A program made the position numbers and the translations under genes. The notes under the pieces were generated by a model. It saw nothing but the letters and a program-made list of their open reading frames with translations. It was not told the origin of the DNA and did not search any database. A DNA stretch of 64,000 bases from Paracentrotus lividus. Its lineage: Eukaryota; Echinodermata; Echinoidea; Camarodonta; Echinidae. The stretch is taken from NCBI GenBank assembly GCA_940671915.1, contig CALNVZ010003429.1, positions 27,976,516 to 28,040,515 on the forward strand. Reading direction: 5' to 3'. Positions 13,246 through 24,228 of this stretch are shown here, one piece after another (within the stretch, counting starts at the first letter, position 1; the number at the start of each line of letters is the position of its first letter).

Positions 13246-16200
13246 CATGCATAAATGCGTGAGAGAGGGAAATCAAAACTCAGCTAGTCCTTGTGACTTC
13301 TTGAAAAGACTCTCTTGGAATAATAAGAGTTCAAGAAATTAGTGAGCTATGACCCTGCACGGCATTGAAGAAGAAGCGCAAACTCCCTCCATCAGTCTCT
13401 CACATGTATTTTTAGCCCCCTCCCCTCTTTACACTCTCGCACCCATGACTTATTACATAACAGCAGCCAAATAGAGATAAACTACTACAGCCTTGTAACC
13501 CCTAACACTCTCTCTCTCTACGTCACTTGTTAAAGCTCCTCGTGAGATAAGGGAAAACGTGTGATATTTTTTGCCGAGCCTGCTAATCCAGAAGAAATAG
13601 CATGTACTTGAAATCATTAGATCATGGGAGAGGAAATATGAATCTATATTTGAGGATCGGTTTATTATATTTTGGCTTGGCTGTGCTAGGTTAGAGTTAA
13701 GGACACCTTGGGTGAGGTGAAGAGTGTCGATCAAGATAAAAATATAGAGACACGATCTGCAGAATAGCAAACACAGAACTATATCTTCAGATATATATAT
13801 ACATTCAGGCCAGTACAAAAAGGTCAGAATTAAGGAGAGATCTAACCTTTGTAAATAAGTTGATTTACATGTTTTTAACTTTTTCCCCTGCAACATTTAT
13901 CGCACAAAATGTTGATCACATACACTTGAATTCTTCACACACATGTACATGATTCAGCAGTGTAAAGTCAACTCTCACCAGCATTACAGAGTTAAAAATT
14001 ACTTAAAATATATTTCGGGGGGGGGGGGGGGGGGTGGTGACTAAATTGACTAAAGCAAACAAAGTGTTAAGCAAAAGTATCACAGAAACTGGTTAAAGGG
14101 ACAAGTTTGCTAAAAACATTTGATTGCGATGGCATTAACATGTTTCTCTAAATTGTACAATCGAATATCTTCCAAGTAGCTTTTCCCCTCAGGACTTACA
14201 CCAGATACATATTGTGCATTATAAAATCCTTTTAGAATCTAAATCTTTTCCTTTCTTAATGACATGCTCTGTTGTAAATTGTTGCAAAGTGATTTTTTTT
14301 CATGGGCTGTACATAATGGGATTGCTGTACAAAATTATATTAATGTCATAGCCAATTTACTAAACTAAATATATCCCAAAGTGATCTAAAAGTATACCCC
14401 ACTTTCTTGTTTATCACATTTCGTTAATTTTAACTTACAGGCATACAAAAATGTTTATCTGAATTTTTTCAGAGTAACTTTCTTAATATCCTACAAAGAT
14501 TCAAACTTACAATCAAACTATATAAAAATATTTCAATGACAATTCAGATGATTCAGCTCAGACTAAACTGGAAGGGATTAATCTGTACAAACAGAAGTGC
14601 ATTTTCCCCTTCAAATGTGGAATAGAAAAATTTATCCAAGCTCTAATCTTGCACTTTATATACATTGTACATAAAAGCTTTCTACAAAAAAAATGTATCC
14701 CTCCCTCAATGGTTTATAAACTGGTTTGCTGTGGAAGCAACCTGTGTTTTAAGACTGCTTGTTGCATAGACAGCTTATATGAACAAGAGGACTTGCCCAC
14801 CTACAATCATACATTGATGCTCATGTTATGCCTCTTAGGTTCAAACCCTTTCATAGTAGGATCAACTCATCCTTAATGTACATGAATTCAAAACGACCTG
14901 TTATGACCTTTATGAACAGGTCTCAACTAACTCCAATCATACACTCTTAAATAGTTTGGCAAAAAAAAGCTCAATTTTTAACCAACAACTGGTTAACATA
15001 CTGTCCACACAACTAAATTGCTTTTAACCTTTGCCCAACTTTTAATCAACTCTGGGTACTTGAAGCAATAATTTCCCAGATTTTCGGTAAAGTGACCAGA
15101 ATTGTGAATTTTTAAACCAACAAACAATTACTGAACTATAATTTACAAAAATTACCCAACATTTTAAGTGTGTAGTCCTGAATGCCGAAAATTTTTTTTA
15201 AAATCTTCCATCTAACCTCTCTCTCTCTCTCTCCCTATCTAATTGTTCTCTCTATCATCTAGCATCTAGTGCCTAAGTAACGAAAAAGATTTAAACCGCC
15301 TCCATTCGTGTCTGGTAATCTAAGACAGAGCCAGCTAAATCAAGTCTTAAACTAAATGGAGCCACTATGCTATGAGAAGTAAATCACCAATTCCTGTATT
15401 TCTACCCTTCTGTAATAATTGCACTGGTTGAACCCACCCATCCAATGCTATTAAGCAAACCAAACAACAGTCTCATTACTAGATGACTATATGAGAGATA
15501 AGAATATTTAGAGCAGCTCAATAATATTTCTTGAGGGAGAAAAGTATGTAATAAGGACGGATCTTTGATAAGAATAAACTCCATTAAATTATCATATTAG
15601 ATGGCAAAGGATATCAATACAGAAAAAATACTTAGTAATATAAGAAAAATACAAACACACAAACAAAATAGAAACAAACAAACACAAAAGAAATAAAAAC
15701 AAACATGAATAGAAAGTGTGTATGATAACATTTCTTGGGGTATAATACTTTTAAGCAATACAATATTAATTTAAAAATATGGTTCAATACTTGTTCAAAT
15801 TTTAACTATTTTGAAACATGTTATACATGTTTTACCTCTGTTATATCATTCCAACTTCCAAATAATATTTTCATTGATGCCATACTATGGTAACCCTGGG
15901 TTAAATATTTCAATGATCTATTCAATACAGAAGTTTTCAAATACAGACATGTACAATTCCACAGACAACTTCTACAAGTTACTCGCAACGACAGTCAAAG
16001 ATCTCCTTTCCTCAGTGTATGTACAATGCACACGATGTACTTGTGCGGACACACTTCATATTTTCCATGGTTGACATGGGAATTTATAAACAAAAAAGAA
16101 AAAGGCCTAAAATATGATAAATCTCTAGCTGTAAAATTATATTACAGTTGGTTTAAATATAATGGGATAAAATACGAGATTAAGGGGGGGGGGGGCAGAG

Positions 16201-17194
16201 TTTAATAATACATGTACATGGTTCTAATGAAAATAAAATCATAGTAAGACTATTGATTTGTAATTTGCGCTCTACAAACTTTCATCAAAATGATTTTTTA
16301 TTACTGCTGAGATTCTCATTATTTTGATAATGTTGCTTGGCCAAATGCACAGTACAAGAATAGAGAGAAAAATCACTATTTTTTTTTTAGTATTGTGTTT
16401 AACAAATTTATCAAAAGTTTTCTCTGCATGAATGGGGTGAGGCTTGGAGAGGGGGAGGGGACTTTAAAAAACTTACCCATAAACAATCTCAAGTACTGCA
16501 ATTTGTATAATTCCCAAGTCATTCCTTGTATGATGTTACCATGGTTTTAAGTTCAAACTGAACACCATTGCTGCCTGCATACTATTCTCAACCTGTGCAC
16601 TATACTCTGGCACCTCGATCACTGATTGGTTGAATCTTGCAACCACAGGTGAAGGAGCCAAAATGGAAAAGGTCTTCAAGAAAGTTTGTTAATCTCTTCT
16701 TGGTAATGATGCAGGAGTATCAATCACTGATTTTGAATAATCCCTTTGAATCAAACTCCAATCTCTTCCACTTTTATAGCAATCACATTTGTAGGATTAA
16801 AAATCCACTTCAGTGGAGAACAATGGCATGACCTACTTTCTCACCATGCAGAACGCCTGGATGTCCTTTTCAAAAAGAAATTATTAGAGCGCTTCATAGA
16901 CGAATGATCAATGCTACATATAAAACACCATTACATATGATTAGTTGACACCTATCAAATCTATGATACATGTAGAGAAGCAGGAACAGTTCATGGTGTT
17001 ACCCAGTTGCATGCATGTCTCTTCTGTTTTTCGCTTCAGGGTTGTCATCCTGGAGTCGTTCTCCATGGAGGAAGTGGAATTACACTTTGCCTGGAATAAT
17101 CAATACCAAAAAGATTTCCATAAAATTGGCAGGAAAGGGAGATGGGAATTCAAGTCCTGTTATACCCTCTCTCACTCATTTCATAAAGCAGGCA

Positions 17195-17610
17195 AATTAT
17201 TTGCTAAACGCCGCAACGCTGGTTGGGTAAAAAAAGAAGCGATCGGTCGGTCGGCAGCGGAGGAGAAACAGAGGATAGAGCCAGAGGCAAACCCAAGTAG
17301 GGGAAGCATGACATTACACTCGATTTGTTGAGTCAATTTGCTCCAAAAAATTTGATATTTATTGGGGGGAAATTTGGCGGAGTGAGAGGAAAGGAGAACG
17401 GTTTCGCTTGCCTGCACTTTGGTTGGCTAATGTTGAATAATTGCGTGCGATTCTCGCACATTGTGCTTCTTTGTGTTCCCCATAAGGAGCATCGATTCAA
17501 CCCCCTGCCACTTGCTCCTAGGGAATTGATTTACGATACATTTGCGAGCGGCCGTTGCGCCTGATTGCGGATGACTTGTTGTGCCTGGTAATCGCTGGTC
17601 TTTGGATTGG
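17195..17610. promoter_or_regulatory. CpG-bearing unique patch, candidate regulatory module
   Basis: Overlapping short frames on both strands signal a local lack of stop codons from higher GC rather than a gene. The patch contains GATCGGTCGGTCGG, TTGGCGG, several CCAAT/ATTGG boxes (TTGGTTGGCTAATG, GGATTGGTTAAATCG) and GAGCGGCCGTTGCGCC. No acceptor or donor pair frames a convincing exon. Confidence 0.3.
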
Positions 17611-18787
17611 TTAAATCGTCTAGATGATGACTCGGGAAATCCAAACAAGCATCTATTATTTGATTGTTTTGCTCCAATTTAAGCGCAAGATTGACATTTC
17701 AACACAGTCAATTGGTCTGTTTGCTCAGATTTGGAAGTTGATTAATGATTGGGCGGCGTACTAAGTATCAATGGAATACCTTGGAATTGAACTTTGAAAT
17801 GGCATCTCATACCCTCTCGAATCAGTTCATATTAATAAAAATATACAATATCATCCATCTTCTTCAGTGCCACAAAGCTGGACATTCTAATACAGCACAT
17901 TTATCACATAATTTGTTTGTCCCCATTTGAGATCCAAGCCTTGCATCCTAGAAGTACGTTGTAATTTAATTGGAAATACATCTGCTAAACAGTCAAGTAT
18001 AATCTGAGAAAATAAAATAATAAGGTGTTTACAGAGATAGAAGTCGGCCAAAGCTTAGAATGAGGTCTTAAATGATTACTTTTTCTTTTGTAATACCTTT
18101 TCAACAGGAAAAAAAAAGTCTATGACAGTTGCTTAAGCAACAATTGCTCTGTGGTCAATCCCAATACACACTAATTAAATAACTAACTTCAGACCTGGAC
18201 TAAATACACTACAATGTAATCCTAATCCTTACAATAAACTTAAAAAACAAAACCAACCTAACCCTGCATCATGGATCTAAGACAAAATAAAGCCTGTCGT
18301 AAGTGATGCTGAAGAAAATGTCAATGACCCCCAAAATAACCGCTCAAAAATTTACTGTGTACATCCCACTAATGGAAGTAACCCCAAAATACAGTGCTGC
18401 CAAATAAAGTATCTCTATACACCTGGGTGGGGAGCAGCAGATGTTACATGTGTGTCTTGCCAAAGAATATAAATGCTGGGGTTTGAGTCCTGAACCTTTT
18501 TACTTAATATGCAAGTGAGTGAACTATTCATAATCAAATGACCCACCATGACTTGATGATCTCATTATTAACAAATTCTATTTTATCTTGTTAGTTGAAG
18601 TTTTAAAAATCAAACAAAAAGAGATGATTGAAAACTTTTTGACTGTTCCCTTTAAAAGGAGATGACACCAGGCCTAGTCTAGGGTCTTTTGTGTTTGACA
18701 GGTCTTCAAAAACAATGAGCTAGGACACCTCGGGGGAGAGTGTGTACAACTATGAGTCAAAGCACTGCTTTCGCACTGGAACAATAC

Positions 18788-19020
18788 AGGGTGCATTCAC
18801 ACTATCATGTTTAAGCTTCAATTTGATTGGGTTAGATGTTTTACTATAAGCAGCGTATTCAATAAGGGTGCATGCACACTTTACTATTCAAACATTAATT
18901 TCACTGGGTTTAGTATTTTACTGCAAGCAGCACATTCAAAGGGCACATTCACGCTCATACCATTTAGCATCAGTTGGTCTGGGTTACATATTTTGGTAAT
19001 GTATTTTTATCTGAACGGGT
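18788..19020. repeat. about 75-bp tandem repeat, three diverged units
   Basis: Units begin near 18790, 18869 and 18940 with GGGTGCATTCACACT, GGGTGCATGCACACT and GGGCACATTCACGCT. Each continues with a TTGATTGGGTTAGA or CACTGGGTTTAG segment, and the first two share GCAGC.(T/A)CATTCAA-type ends. They are about 70-80% alike by eye. Confidence 0.75.
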
Positions 19021-21090
19021 TAGACATTAATACAGCTTTTGCATTGGAATGAAGAAGGGCCTGTTTTATAATAGCAAACAATCTTGTTTTTAATGGGCTA
19101 AGATGTTTCAATAGGCTCAATACACTGCTAAAGATGTGTTCACAAACTACCTAAAAGAGTATGTTCGAGCCGTATTAGCAGGTCTACAGTTGTAGGGTTC
19201 AAAAGCTATCAACATCCTATACATTTCGAGTCTATAGCACTAAAATCAGCTTACTATCTAGGTATATAATAAATTTATATTATTATTGTTTTGCAATTTG
19301 AATTATGCAACTGTTTGTATAAAAAAGTGTAAAAAATTCAATGTAATAATAATTAAAAAAAAAAAATGTTTCTTAATGGATGTGGAAAAAACTGAAACAA
19401 ACATAGCCCCTCATTGGCAAGGATTTAGAAGACATCAATTTCTATAAAACTATCTGCTGCCCTCATGTGTACAGCACAACTCAATATAAACAAACAGACA
19501 AATAAATGAATAAAAGTGGCTGATATACCCCTCCCTGTAAGTTGGATAGATTCCCTGCAATAGGATAGATTCAATAATTGTTGACAAGGATTTTAATACA
19601 TCATCATAATCTGTTTCGACAATCACGTTGGCTCCTGTACTCCCTCTGGTTGAGAACTCTTACAACACCTATCCACCAAACAAAAGCAGGGAGGCTGAAC
19701 ACTGGAGCAACTACATGTACCTATAATGTAGCTTATTAAAACCAAAGTGAAGGAGTCTCATTATGGGATCAAACATCTCTCTTGAAAAGTTGAAGTTTTC
19801 TTTCAAAAAGAAAATCTGTCACTTTTAATCAAGATTTACATGATAAGAAAAGTAAAGAGAGCATGGTATTAGTTTCTTACTTCTTCCCTAAAGAGTTTAT
19901 GAAACTTTGTTTTGACTGAAAATTAGTTGCCCCCTTCAGAGAAGCAACTCTGTGATGATTGATTTGTCTTTAGAGAAAGTTACAAGAGAACTCTAATTTG
20001 AAAGGCAGAGTATTTAAAATAAGGTCAAAAATAAGGAAAAAGAAGGTATAAAAAAAAGGGAAAAAAGAAAAGAAGAGGACAGCACTGCACTATTGATTTT
20101 ACAGTAAATTTATGTACCTGTAGGGTGTATATGCTGTGGAGTTAACTGCTCTTTGGTCAATTCCAATGTTGTCATTAAAATTCACATCACTGGACTCAAG
20201 AATGTATTTATTCCCAACACTGATCCCACTACAAATCCAAATTCACAACCCTAACCCTAAATCTAACATGAAATGAGGCATAGAATTTTTTTTTTACTAA
20301 AATGATTATGAAGGAACTTATTTTGTAGACAAGACAAAGAAGGGTTCCCTAGAGTATCAATTTTATTTTCATATACTGTAGGCACATATTTGCTGATTAA
20401 AATTAAAATCATTTTCCAGCATTAGGTGTTGTAATTGTAAGGCATTTTGTATAGCATCACCTCAAGTCCTAAACTAATTGACTTCCAACTTTTCCCAAAC
20501 ATTCTAATGATATAAATAGGCTAATTTACTGTTATATTGTCAATGGTTTTGCCCAAAAGGTAAATTTATTGATTGGTCTCACTATGCCACTTTCCCTATA
20601 TTTGTTTGAAGTTTGCTTCTATCGGAGATGTGCACAAAATGTGAGCCTGAATAGTACATGTATGTGAGCTGTATCAGTGACAGGTTGATAACTGGGAGAG
20701 GAGGGAGGGAGTTATATTTGTGACGCACCTCCATAAAAACATTACCCATGCCTGCTTAATAATGACTCATATGACGTGTTAAAGGTTAATGTGCAGTTAA
20801 TCCAGAAAGTTATGGTAATGGTAATATTCATGTTCATAGATTGAATCTGTAATAGAGTGGAATTTCACTTTAATTAGGATTAAAAAATAAATATATGCCT
20901 GAATTTTTGTTCATGTACGTGCATGTCGGTAGATGACTTCTGTGTCGGGATGCATAGGTTGTGGGTTTAAAGGTCGGCACAACACTATACACCTTTATGA
21001 AAGACCAGATAATCTACATCTTTGATGTAAGATAGACACAACTATTAAAGCAAAACCCAATCAGCACCTTGAGGGTAAAATACAGACTAT

Positions 21091-21711
21091 AGATACACTT
21101 TGGTGTCAGATACAGACGAGACCACACCTTTGGTGTCAGATACAAAACACACCTTTGGTGTCAGATACAGAACAATCCTTTGGTGTCAGATACATACCTG
21201 CCAACATTTTGAGTCCAAATATAGGGACAAAGTGGGAATACAAATTTTTAAAATAGGGACAATTCTGTATTACTGTACACAGATTTTTCAAAAAATAGGG
21301 ACAAAGGGTTGTACGGTAAATGGTGATAAATGCTCCTTCTTTTTCCCTAAAATAGGGACTGTCCCTACTAAATAGGGTCAGTTGGCAAGTATGCAGATAC
21401 AGAACACACCTTTGGTGTCAGATACAGAACAAACCTTTGGTGTCAGATACAGAACACACCTTTGGTGTCAGATACAGAACAAACCTTTGGTGTCAGATAC
21501 AGAACACACCTTTGGTGTCAGATACAGAACACACCTTTGGTGTCAGATACAGAACAAACCTTTGGTGTCAGATACAGAACAAACCTTTGGTGTCAGATAC
21601 AAAATACACCTTTGGTGTTAGACACAGAACACACCTTTGGTGTTAGATACAGAACACACCTTTGGTATCATATACAGAATGCACCCTTGGTGTCAGATAC
21701 AGAGCAAACCT
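21091..21711. repeat. 25-bp minisatellite, about 16-17 units, split by a MITE
   Basis: The unit reads AGAACACACCTTTGGTGTCA plus GATAC. About 4 units precede the insertion at 21193 and about 12-13 follow it. One phase of the unit has no stop codon in any plus frame. Because 25 is not a multiple of 3, the reading frame rotates through all phases, so three overlapping open frames of 69-101 codons appear. These are by-products, not genes. The last units are more diverged, and a TTAA element abuts the end. Confidence 0.9.
21193..21393. mobile_element. 201-bp MITE inserted in the minisatellite
   Basis: The termini are CATACCTGCCAAC and GTTGGCAAGTATG (12 of 13 bases inverted-repeat match). The hexamer CAGATA flanks both sides, which fits a target duplication but is also part of the minisatellite unit, so the true duplication is ambiguous. 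The interior repeats AATAGGGAC four times. The superfamily could be hAT but is not settled. Confidence 0.75.
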
Positions 21712-22217
21712 TTAAAGGGGAAGTTCACCCTGGAATTTTATTGGTCTTAAATAATGAAGAAAAATAACAGAAAAATATTAGTGAAAGTTTGAAGAAAATC
21801 GACCAAAAAATAGCGAAGTTATGAATATGTAAAGTTTTGATTCTGTGACGTCAAGTGCGAGCAGCTCTCCCATTGGTTGTGTATGTAAATTCCATAAATT
21901 TGTCTTTTTGTCATGGTTCTTGATAAAGGAATGGGTCAATTTGATATAGTCACGTATATGAACATATGTTTGATGGTATAACGACCGCACAGGTGACATT
22001 ATTATTTTCTTCTGAAAAAAAAATGACATTTTATGGAATTTACACTACATTACACATAGGAGATCTGCTCGCATGTGACGTCACAGAATCAAAACTTTGA
22101 ATATTCATAACTTCATCATATTTTGGTCGATTTTCCCCAAACCGTCACTCATATTTTTATTTCATTTTTCTGCATTTTTTGAGACCAATAAAATTCCAGG
22201 GTGAACTTCCCCTTTAA
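21712..22217. mobile_element. 506-bp TTAA-bounded fold-back MITE
   Basis: TTAA lies at both ends. The terminal repeats start AGGGGAAGTTCACCCTGGAA and are mirrored at the right end. The arms continue to pair inside (GTTTTGATTCTGTGACGTCA against TGACGTCACAGAATCAAAAC). It sits directly at the end of the minisatellite. TTAA target choice suggests piggyBac-type mobilisation. No transposase frame. Confidence 0.85.
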
Positions 22218-22425
22218 GAATGGGATACATGAATGTAGAACATGACATGGAAACCACACAGGATTATCCTACCACCTCTACTTCCTTGTCACAACATGAG
22301 AGACATCAATTAAAGGGATAGGAATATCGTTTACATTTTTATTTTATTGACCCCACAGGTTTTAAATACCTCAATTGAGCAAAATTGGGATACAATGATC
22401 TTTGAATTGACACTTTTAATTTCTT

Positions 22426-22716
22426 TTAACCCTTTAGCACCTAGAGGCTGTGTGTAAAAGGACAGCTAACTCTTCAGAGCTACAAACCAAAATAATGTAT
22501 TCCAAAATATGTTGAAAAAAACCCCCTAAACAAACAAACAATAAATATTTTACAAAAGGACTTTGAGGCGATTACAGGCTGTTTGAGGAGAAAGTTGAGA
22601 GACGGTTTTGGACTTTTAGGGGGGAGGCTATGGTGAACAAAAATTGGACGGGTGATTACGGGTGGTTAAAGTGAACTGAACGGTGGGTAAATGCAGCTTA
22701 GGGGCTAAAGAGTTAA
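22426..22716. mobile_element. 291-bp TTAA-bounded MITE
   Basis: The left end TTAACCCTTTAGCACCTAG is mirrored by GGGGCTAAAGAGTTAA at the right. TTAA occurs at both ends. Interior sequence on the right (ACGGGTGATTACGGG...) is simple and non-coding. Confidence 0.7.
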
Positions 22717-22974
22717 TGTGTTGAACTGGGATCATCTCCAGTGCACTAAAATTCCAAAGTATTTCTCATTGGACAGTTAGGTGATAACCAATTTCAATCA
22801 TCTTTGGTTCTTGACCCATGATGCAAAATTCCCTCGTGTTACGGCCACGTGGAAAATCAATCATTTGAGGTGCTTGTCCATATATAACTTTTTCTTTCTA
22901 AGGTTGGAGAATATTTAGCTAAAAGTACACAAAGATAGGGAAAGGACAGTTGTCACTATGAACTCTAAATCTGC

Positions 22975-23480
22975 GAAATGCAGGAAATAGATCATAATGC
23001 GATCCTTGAAGATGACGTTTCTCGGCAGACCCCACGTCTAATGAGAAAGTCCATTACCGTTCGTCCCACGTTAAAGAGTACAGCCCGCCCCACTTTCTCC
23101 CCAGCCAAGCAGACAAGCCTCTTCAAAAGTGTGAAATTAATACCGATCAAATCTAGCCTTCACCTTCAAATCCCAGTAAGCCTTTTACCTGTACATTCCA
23201 TCAGACATCATCAACACTTTCCCTTGGATTATGACAACATTTTAAGAGGGGGGATCACCCAGATTATCTCGGCCGATTATCTCGCACAGGCCCTCTCCCG
23301 GGGCGCGCTGCTCACGACAATTGTGGTTTTTGACAGCTTCCGCGGGATTAGAGCTGACATCGTTGGTCACAAGGGGGTTGGTTGAGTGTTGGGTTACTGT
23401 GTGTGTAACATGAGATCGACATTCATGTTTTTTCGGGGGTCGCGATACCGGAATGACACACGCTTAGTAGGCGCAACAGT
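22975..23480. promoter_or_regulatory. GC-rich unique patch with 135-codon open frame
   Basis: The patch is the longest GC-rich block in this intron, and its plus-strand frame (22978-23385) is among the longer ones outside low-complexity DNA. I recognise no domain, and the frame lies antisense to the PRDM gene. Two GATTATCTCG motifs 12 bp apart, GGGGCGCGCTG and TCGGGGGTCGCGATACCG make a regulatory module at least as likely as a gene. A short antisense exon cannot be excluded. Confidence 0.3.
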
Positions 23481-23978
23481 AGCACAGATAAATATGGTTC
23501 ATGTTATATAAAGACCTCATTGCGGTTGAACTCTAAGATTCATACATCAACAGAAGGCCATCATAACAACACTGCCCCTCCCTCAAGCTTCAGCCCCCCC
23601 CCCCCCCTCCAAAGGAGACAATTCAAGGGGCAAAAAGGAGAATTATTGTAAATATGTGTAATTTTACAACCCAAAGTATAACTCTGACCCTCAAAAGAAT
23701 ACAATTATAAAAGAAAAAAAAACAATGTCATCATTCTATAAAATTTTTTGTAATTTTAAAACCCACAGTAACCCAATGCACATAACCACTCCAAATATGT
23801 GCATACTTGGTTTAATTTGGGCAACAAATGGTCTAATTTGTTAAATGTAAATTGCAGGTACAACAATAAGATCCCCTTGGAGAACACCACTCCCTAAAAA
23901 AAAAGAACAACAACAAAACCAAACAAAAAAACAAACAAACAAAAAACAAAAAACAAAAACAAGATCTCCTGAAAGAAC

Positions 23979-23987
23979 CCCCCCCCC

Positions 23988-24034
<47 letters not shown>
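23979..24034. repeat. C10-A45 homopolymer junction
   Basis: A run of ten C is followed by about 45 A (minus strand: long T run, then G run). It ends about 80 bp downstream, in transcript sense, of the PR-domain exon. Length here is likely unreliable in the assembly. Confidence 0.9.
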
Positions 24035-24037
<3 letters not shown>

Positions 24038-24115
24038 AGGAAAAAAACAGAAACAAAAAAGAATGCAACAACTCTGGCATATATCTGTGTTAAAAGAAAG
24101 AGAATTGAACAGTAC

Positions 24116-24228
24116 CTTGTAGAGTAATCTGTAGGGGTCTGGTTCGATCTTGTAGGGCACACGAGGAGCGACAAAAGGTCCAAACTGGGTACGCTGCTGG
24201 ATCAATTTCCTGGCAAAAACCCCCAGCA
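24116..24228 (-). CDS. PRDM15-like exon: first half of the PR domain
   Basis: The exon is 113 bases: 2 bases completing a codon, then 37 codons without a stop. It has a good acceptor (TATTTTTGCAG) and a donor AAG|GTACTG. The protein begins LGVFARKLIQQRTQFGPF and continues with APRV and DPYRLLYK. GVFA followed by RTQFGPF is the conserved opening of PR domains (Gly-Val-(Phe/Trp) strand, then the G-P turn). The first two bases (TG) join the last G of the exon at 50731-50892 to give Val. The last codon ends in phase 0, as the next exon requires. Phase agreement at both junctions strongly supports a real gene. The Arg-Thr-Gln-Phe-Gly-Pro-Phe string points to the PRDM4/10/15 group, with PRDM15 the best fit from memory. 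Whether this PR domain has methyltransferase activity is unknown. Confidence 0.9.

Larger units (their letters stand above)
2587..24115 (-). other. 21.5-kb PRDM intron
   Basis: This intron separates the two halves of the PR domain in phase 0 and is rich in short DNA elements listed separately. Stretches at about 4570-7040, 7380-8540, 8760-12000, 13250-17190, 17620-18780, 19050-21090 and 23490-23975 contain no gene I can support, only AT-rich sequence, A/T and G homopolymers (for example G-runs near 7328-7347 and 14018-14032) and scattered ACATGT palindromes. Open frames of 60-140 codons in this interval show no domain, and most overlap repeats or low-complexity tracts. Confidence 0.8.
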
